Source: Schlegelella_A sp038241255
Lineage (GTDB): Bacteria; Pseudomonadota; Gammaproteobacteria; Burkholderiales; Burkholderiaceae_C
Reading direction: 5' to 3'
Length of the DNA: 16,953 bases
Assembly (NCBI GenBank): GCA_038241255.1
Contig: JBBRFW010000076.1
Coordinates: 1 to 16,953, forward strand
The position numbers and the translations under genes were made by a program. This document shows, one piece after another, positions 1-6,027 of this stretch (position 1 is its first letter; each line of letters opens with the position of its first letter). Under the pieces are notes generated by a model. The model was not told the DNA's origin, did no database searches, and was given only the letters and a program-made list of their open reading frames with translations.

Positions 1-912
1 CGACGCCGCCGGCGTCATCTCGCTCGGGTTGATGATGCCGACCTGCGGCACGTAGAGCGCTCCGGCGATGCCGCACATCACGGCGGAGAGCGTCCAGATC
101 GCGAGCTTGTAGCGCAGCGGGTCGTAGCCGGTGAACATGACCCGGCTCTCGGCGTCGCGGATCGCCTGCAGGACGCGGCCGAACTTGCTCTCGACGATCG
201 CGCGCGCCATCAGGAAGAAGGCGATCAGCGTGCAGCCGGTGATGACGAAGAGGAGCATCCGCATCGACGGCGTCTGGATCGGCACGCCGAGGATTCGCTT
301 GAAGTCCGTGAAGCCGTTGTTGCCGCCGAAGCCGGTCTCGTTGCGGAAGAAGAGCAGCATCATCGCGTAGGTCATCGCCTGCGTGATGATCGAGAAGTAG
401 ACGCCCTTGATGCGCGAGCGAAAGGCGAAGAAGCCGAACACGAAGGCGAGCAGGCCCGGCGCGAGGACGACGAGCAGCATCTGGGCGACGAACGAGTCGG
501 AGAGTGCCCAGTGCCAGGGGAATTCCTTCCAGTTGAGGAAGACCATGAAGTCGGGCATCGGCAGGCGGTACTGGCCGTCGCTGCCGATCTGGCGCATCAG
601 GTACATGCCCATTGCGTAGCCACCGAGGGCGAAGAAGACACCGTGGCCGAGCGAGAGGATGCCGGTGTAGCCCCAGATCAGGTCCATCGCCAGTGCGCAC
701 ATCGCGTAGCACATGATCTTGGCGATGAGCTGGACCGCGTACTCGCTGAGATGAAAGACGCTGTCGGCCGGGACCAGCAGGTTGGCGATCGGCACGATCA
801 CCGCGACGACTGCGAGCGCGACCGTCACGCCGGCCCAGCCGCGGATGCCGAGCAGGAGGCCGCGCCGCGGCACGATCGGTGTCGCCACGGGCGCACGCAG
901 GACGGCGCTCAT
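1..912 (-). CDS. urtC: Urea ABC transporter permease UrtC (3' part missing at window edge)
   Basis: Inner-membrane permease of the LivM type, forming the urea channel with UrtB. The reverse-strand frame is open from ATG at 912 to the window edge, giving 304 codons with no stop, so the C-terminus is cut off; the family is usually about 360-390 residues. The N-terminus is an Arg-containing leader (MSAVLRAPVATPIVPRRG) followed by a hydrophobic helix. Further on are segments typical of this family: DLIWGYTGILSLGHGVFFALGGYAMGMY (quoted in parts: DLIWGYTG, ILSLGHGVFFALGGYAMG), IKGVYFSIITQAMTYA, NNGFTDFK and GRVLQAIRDAESRVMFTGYD, which is the cytoplasmic loop that contacts the ATPase. The start overlaps the urtB stop by four bases (ATGA), indicating translational coupling. 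UrtD and UrtE ATPases are expected beyond the edge. Identification is by family motifs recognised by eye; it could in principle be a LivM paralogue, but the UrtA and UrtB neighbours favour urea. Confidence 0.95.
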   Translation of the reverse strand, partial: MSAVLRAPVATPIVPRRGLLLGIRGWAGVTVALAVVAVIVPIANLLVPADSVFHLSEYAVQLIAKIMCYAMCALAMDLIWGYTGILSLGHGVFFALGGYAMGMYLMRQIGSDGQYRLPMPDFMVFLNWKEFPWHWALSDSFVAQMLLVVLAPGLLAFVFGFFAFRSRIKGVYFSIITQAMTYAMMLLFFRNETGFGGNNGFTDFKRILGVPIQTPSMRMLLFVITGCTLIAFFLMARAIVESKFGRVLQAIRDAESRVMFTGYDPLRYKLAIWTLSAVMCGIAGALYVPQVGIINPSEMTPAAS

Positions 913-2501
913 GCCTCGGCGCTCCGGCCCTTCATCGCGAAAAGGCCCGAGGGCTTTCTCTGGATGAAGACGACTATGAAGACGAGGACAGCGATCTTGG
1001 CGAGCACGGCGCCGGCGACGCCTTCGAGCAGTTTGTTGAGGACGCCGAGGCCGAGCCCGGCGACGACGGTGCCGGCAAGCTGGCCGACGCCGCCGAGCAC
1101 CACGACCAGGAACGAGTCGACGATGTAGCTCTGCCCGAGGTCGGGCCCGACGTTGCCGATCTGCGAGAGCGCGACGCCGCCGAGGCCGGCGATGCCGGCG
1201 CCGAACGAGAAGGCCAGCATGTCGGTCTTGGCGGTGTCGACGCCGACGCACGACGCCATGCGCCGGTTCTGCGTCACGCCGCGGATGAAGAGGCCGAAGC
1301 GCGTCCGGGCGATCAGCAGCGCGACGCCGCCGAGAACCAGCAACGCGAAGGCGATGATCGCGATCCGGAACGGCAGGACCAGGTTGCTCATGATCTCGAC
1401 CCCGCCCGACAGCCAGTTGGGGTTCTCGACCGGGACGTTCTGGGCGCCGAAGATCGAGCGCACCGACTGCTGCAGCACGAGGCTGATGCCCCAGGTGGCG
1501 AGCAGCGTTTCGAGCGGCCGGCCGTAGAGGAAGCGGATCACGCCGCGCTCGAGCAGCGCGCCGACCCCGGCCGAGACGACGAACGCCGCCGGGATCGCCG
1601 CCAGGACGTAGGCGTCGAAGATACCCGGCAGGTAGGCGCGAAACAGGTTCTGGACGACGTAGGTCGTGTAGGCACCGATCATCATCAGCTCGCCGTGCGC
1701 CATGTTGATGACGCCCATCAAGCCGTAGGTGATGGCGAGGCCGAGCGCGACGAGGAGGAGCACCGAACCGAGGCTGATGCCAGTGAAGACGACCGCCAGA
1801 CGCTCGCCCCAGGCCAGGCGCGCGCGCACCGACGACAGCGCCTGCTGTAGAGAGGCGCGCACCTCGGCGTCGCTCTCGCCGCCCGGCGCGAGCCGCTCCC
1901 GGAGCAGGCTGGCCACGGTGCTCTGGTTGCTGCTCGCGAGCTCGGCGGCGGCGGCAAGCCGCTTGGCGCGATCCGACGAGGAGACCAGGATGGTCGCGCG
2001 CATGCGCTCCAGCTGAGCCTTCAGGCCGGCGTGGGTCTCCGCCGCGAAGGCCTTCTCGACCAGCGGCAGCTGCGACTCGTCGAGCGAGGCCTTGGCGAGC
2101 TCTTCGACCGCGCCGCGGCGAACCGCGACGTCGGGCGAGAGGACGCGCAGGCCGGCGAGCGCCGCCTCGAGCGCGCTGCGCGTGCGGTTGTTGTTGGTGA
2201 CGTCCTCGGCGCCTTCAGGCAGGGTCGCGGCGGCACCGCTCGCGGCCTCGGTCGCCTTGCCGTCATGGACGATGAAGACCTTGTCGCCCGCGACCTTGAC
2301 CTCGTCGTCGAGCAACGCCTGGACCAACGCGCCGAGGCGCTCGTCGCCGCGCGCCACCGCCTCGTTGAGCGCGGCGATCCGGGAATCGTTCTCGCCCGCG
2401 GCGATCGCCAGCGCCTGGGCCGGCGTCAGCGCGAAGGCGGTGGGTGGCAGCAGCGAAAGCAGCAGCAGCCCCGCCGAGAAGAAGAGAACACGCACTGTCA
2501 T
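909..2501 (-). CDS. urtB: Urea ABC transporter permease UrtB
   Basis: LivH-type permease subunit of the high-affinity urea importer. It has 530 residues. A signal peptide (about 1-24, ending in PTAFA) is followed by a soluble Ala/Glu-rich helical region to about residue 225, an extra N-terminal domain characteristic of UrtB and absent from ordinary LivH. The membrane domain follows, with GVINMAHGELMMIGAYTTY and a C-terminal segment (SYIVDSFLVVVLGGVGQLAG) typical of the family. The protein ends normally and overlaps urtC by four bases. The annotated ATG (2499-2501) lies inside a dispersed inverted repeat; the next in-frame candidate is GTG at 2493-2495, exactly where the repeat ends, so the ancestral start may be that GTG. 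No good Shine-Dalgarno precedes either. Function is firm; the exact start is not. Confidence 0.95.
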   Translation of the reverse strand: MTVRVLFFSAGLLLLSLLPPTAFALTPAQALAIAAGENDSRIAALNEAVARGDERLGALVQALLDDEVKVAGDKVFIVHDGKATEAASGAAATLPEGAEDVTNNNRTRSALEAALAGLRVLSPDVAVRRGAVEELAKASLDESQLPLVEKAFAAETHAGLKAQLERMRATILVSSSDRAKRLAAAAELASSNQSTVASLLRERLAPGGESDAEVRASLQQALSSVRARLAWGERLAVVFTGISLGSVLLLVALGLAITYGLMGVINMAHGELMMIGAYTTYVVQNLFRAYLPGIFDAYVLAAIPAAFVVSAGVGALLERGVIRFLYGRPLETLLATWGISLVLQQSVRSIFGAQNVPVENPNWLSGGVEIMSNLVLPFRIAIIAFALLVLGGVALLIARTRFGLFIRGVTQNRRMASCVGVDTAKTDMLAFSFGAGIAGLGGVALSQIGNVGPDLGQSYIVDSFLVVVLGGVGQLAGTVVAGLGLGVLNKLLEGVAGAVLAKIAVLVFIVVFIQRKPSGLFAMKGRSAEA

Positions 2502-2588
2502 CCTGAGCGAAGCGAAGGATCCCCGTGCAGCTCACGCGCCGGCAGGGGCGTGCTGCCTTCGAGATCCTTCGCTTCGCTCAGGATGACA
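2496..2588. repeat. REP-like dispersed element: perfect 25-bp inverted repeat
   Basis: Two arms, 2496-2520 and 2564-2588, are perfect reverse complements over 25 bases, separated by 43 bases. The core (CCTGAGCGAAGCGAAGGAT) belongs to a well-known class of intergenic repeats found in many unrelated bacteria. When mistranslated it yields peptides such as HPERSEG and SFASLRMT, both of which appear here in the plus-strand reading. The paired inverted arrangement resembles a REPIN or MITE-like unit. It fills most of the urtA-urtB spacer. In the urt mRNA the arms would form a long perfect stem whose 3' arm contains the annotated urtB start codon. I cannot count other copies from this window. Confidence 0.9.
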
Positions 2589-2591
2589 TTC

Positions 2592-2613
2592 GGGAGGCGG
2601 CGCTGCGCCTCCC
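2592..2613 (-). promoter_or_regulatory. GC-rich hairpin just after urtA
   Basis: The arms GGGAGGCG and CGCCTCCC form an 8-bp stem with a 6-nt loop, starting 5 nt after the urtA stop codon. No U-run follows on the minus strand, so it is not a classic intrinsic terminator. In ABC transporter operons such a hairpin after the binding-protein gene often protects the upstream mRNA and keeps the binding protein in excess over the permeases. That role is inferred. Confidence 0.55.
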
Positions 2614-2618
2614 AAATG

Positions 2619-3884
2619 TCACTTCTTCTCGGGCTCGTCCTTCTTGCCCTTGTTCTCGGGGATGAACGGGCTCCACGGCTGGGCCTTCACCGGGCCAGGC
2701 GTCTTCCACACGACGTTGAACTGGCCATCGCCCTTGATCTCACCGATGAACACCGGCTTGTGCAAGTGGTGGTTCTTCGCGTCCATCGTCGACGTGAAGC
2801 CGCCCGGCGCCTTGAAGGTCTGCCCGGCCATCGCCGCGATCACTTTGTCCGGATCGGTCGACTTGGCCTTCTCGACCGCCTGCGCCCACATGTGGATGCC
2901 GATGTAGGTGGCTTCCATCGGGTCGTTGGTCAGCGGCTTGTCTTTGTGGCCGGGGATGCTCTTGGCCTTGGCGTAGTCGCTCCACTCTTTGATGAACGCC
3001 GTATTGGTCGGGTTCTTGATCGACTCGAAGTAGTTCCACGCGGCCAGGTGGCCGACGAGCGGCTTGGTGTCGACGCCGCGCAGCTCTTCTTCGCCGACCG
3101 AGAAAGCGACGACCGGCACGTCCTTGGCCTTCAGGCCCTGGTTGCCGAGCTCCTTGTAGAACGGCACGTTGGAGTCGCCGTTGATCGTCGAAACGACCGC
3201 CGTCTTCTTGCCTTCGGCCGCGAACTTCTTGATCTTGCCGATGATGGTCTGATAGTCGGAGTGGCCGAATGGCGTGTACTCCTCCATGATGTCCTCGTCC
3301 TTGATGCCTTTGCTGTGCAGGAAGGAGCGCAAGATCTTGTTGGTCGTGCGCGGATAGACGTAGTCGGTGCCGAGCAGCACGAAGCGCTTGGCCGAGCCGC
3401 CGTCCTTGCTCATCAGGTACTCGACCGCGGGAATCGCCTGCTGGTTCGGTGCGGCGCCGGTGTAGAACACGTTTTTCGAGAGCTCTTCACCCTCGTACTG
3501 CACCGGATAGAAGAGCAGGCTGTCGGCTTCCTCGAATACCGGCAGCACGGACTTGCGCGAGACGCTGGTCCAGCAGCCGAAGACGACGGCGACCTTGTCC
3601 TGAGTGATCAGCTGCTTGGCCTTCTCGGCGAACAGCGGCCAGTTCGACGCCGGATCGACGACCACCGGCTCGAGCTGCTTGCCGAGAACGCCGCCCTTGG
3701 CGTTGATCTCGTCGATCGTCATCAGGGCGACGTCCTTCAGGACGGTCTCCGAGATGGCCATCGTTCCAGACAGCGAGTGGAGGATGCCGACCTTGATGGT
3801 GTCGGCGGCGAAGGCTGGCAGGGACAGAAGTCCCGAGGCAGCGATCGCTGCGCATGCGGTCTTGAGCGCGAAGCGGCGTTTCAT
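2619..3884 (-). CDS. urtA: Urea ABC transporter substrate-binding protein UrtA
   Basis: Periplasmic binding protein that captures urea (possibly short amides) and delivers it to UrtBC. It has 421 residues, the usual family length. The N-terminal signal peptide (MKRRFALKTACAAIAASG, cleavage likely after LPAFA) contains RRFAL, which fits a relaxed twin-arginine pattern, so export by Tat rather than Sec is possible. The mature protein starts DTIKVGILHSLSGTMAISE and continues with INAKGGVLGK, VFGCWTSVSRKSVLPVFE and PVQYEGEE, all typical of UrtA rather than amino-acid-binding LivK proteins. It ends in a Lys/Glu-rich tail. A GGGAG ribosome-binding site (3894-3898) lies 9 nt before the ATG. It is the first gene of the urt operon, downstream of a sigma-54-type promoter. 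I see no urease gene in the window. Confidence 0.96.
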   Translation of the reverse strand: MKRRFALKTACAAIAASGLLSLPAFAADTIKVGILHSLSGTMAISETVLKDVALMTIDEINAKGGVLGKQLEPVVVDPASNWPLFAEKAKQLITQDKVAVVFGCWTSVSRKSVLPVFEEADSLLFYPVQYEGEELSKNVFYTGAAPNQQAIPAVEYLMSKDGGSAKRFVLLGTDYVYPRTTNKILRSFLHSKGIKDEDIMEEYTPFGHSDYQTIIGKIKKFAAEGKKTAVVSTINGDSNVPFYKELGNQGLKAKDVPVVAFSVGEEELRGVDTKPLVGHLAAWNYFESIKNPTNTAFIKEWSDYAKAKSIPGHKDKPLTNDPMEATYIGIHMWAQAVEKAKSTDPDKVIAAMAGQTFKAPGGFTSTMDAKNHHLHKPVFIGEIKGDGQFNVVWKTPGPVKAQPWSPFIPENKGKKDEPEKK

Positions 3885-3952
3885 AGCGAGGATCTCCCGG
3901 CAATTCGAATAGGGTGTCGGCGGACGACGATTCGCCAGCGTGAGGCACCGTC

Positions 3953-3968
3953 AGCAAGGGCTATGCCA
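3953..3968 (-). promoter_or_regulatory. Sigma-54 (RpoN) -24/-12 promoter for urtA
   Basis: On the minus strand the sequence reads TGGCATAGCCCTTGCT. It matches the RpoN consensus TGGCAY-R-N4-TTGCW at every constrained position, with GG (3967-3966) and GC (3955-3954) separated by the required 10 bases. The predicted transcription start is near 3942, giving a leader of roughly 57 nt to the urtA ATG. Urea uptake operons are commonly under nitrogen control, which supports it. This is a reading by eye against the known consensus. Confidence 0.8.
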
Positions 3969-4040
3969 TCGCGTCGTAATGCATCCGCGGTTCGAGCCTC
4001 ACTGCGGCGGTGACGCGGCGTCCGTGGCGCAACCGGTCGA

Positions 4041-4069
4041 CGCACCATCGCGGACAGGCGTTTGCACCA
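4041..4069 (-). promoter_or_regulatory. Possible NtrC enhancer half-sites upstream of urtA
   Basis: On the minus strand TGGTGCA (4063-4069) is a perfect right half of the NtrC site TGCACYA-N3-TGGTGCA, and TGGTGCG (4041-4047) matches six of seven. The half-sites are 22 bp apart, about two helical turns, and lie about 100-127 bp upstream of the predicted start, where NtrC enhancers usually sit. The matching left halves are poor (two to three of seven), so the assignment is tentative. Confidence 0.4.
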
Positions 4070-4123
4070 ACTTGGGAACGCTCGATCCTCAGCGTCCGCT
4101 CTTTGGCCGCGATCTTGCGACCA

Positions 4124-4138
4124 CGAAGTGCAACTTCG
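4124..4138. other. Small palindrome between the Rieske gene and urtA
   Basis: CGAAGT-GCA-ACTTCG is a perfect 6-bp inverted repeat with a 3-nt centre, lying 43 nt after the Rieske stop codon. It could be an operator for urtA or a weak mRNA 3' stem; no T-run accompanies it. The rest of 3885-4180 holds only the putative urtA promoter elements and no credible gene. Confidence 0.3.
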
Positions 4139-4180
4139 AGACGGTCGCTCCCTCCGCGTCGCACCGAGGGCACATCGAGC

Positions 4181-4588
4181 TCATGGGAAGACGGGGCGGG
4201 TGTCGCGCGTCGGTTGCCACCACACGGTGTCGTCGCACTCGAAGGCATTAATCGGCAGCAGTCGCCCCTGGCCGCACGGGCCGCCGATGCAGCGGCCGCT
4301 CTGCGGCGCATAGCTCGCGCCGTGGATGGCGCAGATGATGAACTCGCGGCCGCCGTCGAGGAATTCGCCGGGCTGCCAGTCGAGCTCGGTCGGGACATGC
4401 GCGCATCGGTTCAGATAAGCGACGACGCGGCCGTCGAAGCGCAGCGCGAACGCTCGCGCCGGCTCACGGAAGTGAAGCACGTCGAAGAGCACGGCGCGGC
4501 CTTTCTCGGCGAGGTCGGCGCCGGCGCAGACCCGCTGCGGCGGCATCGCCGCAGGCGTTCCCGGCACCGGCGGCGGCGGGTCAGCCAT
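4181..4588 (-). CDS. Rieske 2Fe-2S domain protein
   Basis: Small cytoplasmic Rieske ferredoxin-like protein of 135 residues, likely an electron carrier of unknown partner. The cluster ligands are visible as C62-x-H64 and C86-x2-H89 (CAHVP and CAIHG), 21 residues apart, followed by the GRCIGGPCGQG glycine-rich loop usual for stand-alone bacterial Rieske proteins. There is no transmembrane segment or oxygenase catalytic domain, so it is not a ring-hydroxylating dioxygenase or cytochrome bc1 subunit. Its start overlaps the end of the HAD phosphatase gene by 8 bases. This HAD-Rieske pairing after rluC recurs in Betaproteobacteria, but the physiological role is not established. A start at residue 15 (MPPQRV) is an alternative. 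Confidence 0.9.
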   Translation of the reverse strand: MADPPPPVPGTPAAMPPQRVCAGADLAEKGRAVLFDVLHFREPARAFALRFDGRVVAYLNRCAHVPTELDWQPGEFLDGGREFIICAIHGASYAPQSGRCIGGPCGQGRLLPINAFECDDTVWWQPTRDTRPVFP

Positions 4589-5240
4589 GAAGCACCAGCC
4601 AGCGCGAGAGCTCGGCCGTCGAATGGGCGACGTGCAACGGGGAGTGGCTCGCGAACGCCTCGTGGCCGTGCGCGCCGAAGCTCACCGCAACGCTGGCGCA
4701 GCCTGCGTTGGCGGCTAGCTGAAGGTCGTGCGTCGTGTCGCCGACCATGAGCGTGCGCTCCGGCGCCGTGCCAAGCTCGCGCATGAGCTCGACGAGCATC
4801 AGCGGATCCGGCTTGCCGCGCGTCTCGTCCGCGGTACGGGTCGCATCGAAGAGGCCGGCAAGCGGCGAGGCGGTGAGCGCCTGATCGAGGCCACGCCGCG
4901 TCTTGCCCGTCGCGACCGCGAGGGCGTGGTTGCGCGTCTTTAGCTGCACCAGCATCTCGAGCGTGCCGTCGAAGAGGACGATCTCGTCCTGGCTCGCGAA
5001 GTAGTGGTGGCGATAGCGCTCGGCCAGCTCCGGGTAGCGCTCGCGCGGCAGCTCAGGCGCGGCATGCCGCAGCGCATCGCCGAGGCCCAGGCCGATGACG
5101 TAGCTGGCGTCTCGGTCGCTCGGCACCGTGGTGCCGACGTCTGCGCACGCCGACTGGATGCAGCGCGCGATCAGCCGCGTCGAATCGAACAGCGTGCCGT
5201 CCCAGTCGAAGGCGATCAGGTCGAAGCGGCGGCGCGTCAT
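4581..5240 (-). CDS. HAD-family hydrolase, phosphoglycolate phosphatase-like
   Basis: Haloacid-dehalogenase-superfamily phosphatase (subfamily IA) of 219 residues. Motif I is DWDGT with nucleophile D12 and acid/base D14; motif II is the T111 of VATGK; K143 of GKPDP serves as the motif III lysine; motif IV is GDTTHD (D168, D172), which binds Mg2+. A helical cap lies between about residues 20 and 85. The sequence resembles Gph, which removes 2-phosphoglycolate formed during DNA repair, but substrate cannot be read from sequence and other small phosphate esters are possible. The downstream Rieske gene overlaps it by 8 bases, so the two are probably co-translated. The SYLF lipoprotein gene lies 64 nt upstream. 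Confidence 0.9.
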   Translation of the reverse strand: MTRRRFDLIAFDWDGTLFDSTRLIARCIQSACADVGTTVPSDRDASYVIGLGLGDALRHAAPELPRERYPELAERYRHHYFASQDEIVLFDGTLEMLVQLKTRNHALAVATGKTRRGLDQALTASPLAGLFDATRTADETRGKPDPLMLVELMRELGTAPERTLMVGDTTHDLQLAANAGCASVAVSFGAHGHEAFASHSPLHVAHSTAELSRWLVLHG

Positions 5241-5279
5241 GGACGCTGCCGATCTTGCGCCGTGTTGGCGCCGCCGCCA

Positions 5280-5297
5280 TCCCGGATTACACCGGGA
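5280..5297 (-). other. Hairpin after the SYLF lipoprotein gene
   Basis: TCCCGG and CCGGGA pair across an ATTACA loop, 7 nt after the stop codon of the lipoprotein gene on the minus strand. No U-tract follows, so it is at best a weak or Rho-assisted terminator, or an mRNA-stabilising stem. Confidence 0.4.
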
Positions 5298-5304
5298 GCC
5301 CAGC

Positions 5305-5883
5305 TCACATCGCGAGCGGGGTGATCTTCGTGCCCTCGAGGCTGAGGTTGGCCATCAGGCCGCCGTTGGTGAGCACGTAGCCGATGATCGCCTGCTGCGC
5401 GGTCTTGGTGTCGATCTGCGCGTTGGCGCCAGCGTTGATGACGGTCACCGAAGCGTCGGCGCCGACCGTCCAGCCTTTGCTGGCCCTGAACTTGTCGAGC
5501 GACTCGTCGGTCATGAACAGGAGGAACACGGCCTTCGACTCGGCCCCGGCAAGCAGGCCGACGGATCCGGCCGCGGTGCTGTAGTACTCGGACGTGCGGC
5601 CGCGGACGCGGAGCGCGCCCTGGCCGTACGAGCCGCCCACGACCAGACCGGCCGAGACGATCGACGGGAAGACGAGCACACCCCGGGCCTTGCCGATCAG
5701 CTCGCGCGATGATGGATCCTGGGCATAAAGACGCGCCAGGGCGTTGTCGACGTTGGCGTCGATGCTCTGGCGCTTGGCCATCGGGTCGCTGCCGCCGGGG
5801 GCGGTGGTGGTGGTCGAGCAGCCGGTGATCGAGCCGACGACGAGCGCGGCCGCCGAAGCGATGGCGAGCAGTTTGGACTTCAT
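5305..5883 (-). CDS. SYLF/YSC84-domain lipoprotein
   Basis: Predicted lipoprotein of 192 residues. The start at 5883 gives MKSKLLAIASAAALVVG followed by a lipobox ITGC, where the cysteine would be lipidated; an AAGGA site sits about 9 nt upstream. The longer frame from 5925 would put an odd Arg-rich extension before the signal peptide and is rejected. After a Thr-rich linker the SYLF domain begins (ARGVLVFPSIVSAGLVVGGSYG, given in parts: ARGVLVFPS, VVGGSYGQGAL), with a GWTVGADASVTVI segment and a LMANLSLEGTKI ending typical of the family. Eukaryotic relatives bind lipids and actin; bacterial members such as Burkholderia BPSL1445 are lipoproteins of unclear function. It sits between rluC and the HAD gene, and whether it shares their transcript is unclear. 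Confidence 0.88.
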   Translation of the reverse strand: MKSKLLAIASAAALVVGSITGCSTTTTAPGGSDPMAKRQSIDANVDNALARLYAQDPSSRELIGKARGVLVFPSIVSAGLVVGGSYGQGALRVRGRTSEYYSTAAGSVGLLAGAESKAVFLLFMTDESLDKFRASKGWTVGADASVTVINAGANAQIDTKTAQQAIIGYVLTNGGLMANLSLEGTKITPLAM

Positions 5884-6027
5884 GGCAGTAGTTCCTTTTT
5901 GCGTGAGTGTGCGCCGCCGTGCCACGCACCCGAGCTCGGGGCGGACGGGACGACAGCCCGCATTGGAGCCGCTGCCCCGTGCCGGCGAAGGAGGACGACG
6001 CCGGGCCGCCGCGTAGGAATCGGCCGC
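5884..6027 (-). promoter_or_regulatory. rluC to lipoprotein spacer with 12-bp palindrome
   Basis: This 144-base spacer contains CCCGAGCTCGGG (5929-5940), a perfect 12-bp palindrome 45 nt upstream of the lipoprotein start. It could be a repressor site or simply chance in GC-rich DNA. I find no convincing -35/-10 pair or terminator here. Confidence 0.25.

Noticed and set aside
879..1850. 323-codon plus-strand frame opposite urtB
   Set aside because: Antisense shadow with repetitive charged composition; urtB on the other strand is clearly the gene.
3985..4010. GGTTCGAGCC, reminiscent of a tRNA T-loop
   Set aside because: No matching T-stem, anticodon arm or acceptor stem can be built around it on either strand.
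2031..4013. 660-codon open frame on the plus strand across urtB and urtA
   Set aside because: Antisense shadow of urtA/urtB; it contains the HPERSEG and SFASLRMT peptides produced by the dispersed repeat, a known false-gene signature.
5909..5924. TGGCACG on the minus strand upstream of the SYLF lipoprotein gene as a sigma-54 promoter
   Set aside because: The following GC is one base too close (9 instead of 10 between GG and GC) and the TTGC part is not present.
5884..5925. Longer start (5925) for the SYLF lipoprotein
   Set aside because: It would place 14 Arg/Thr-rich residues before a perfect lipoprotein signal peptide; the start at 5883 has a good ribosome-binding site.
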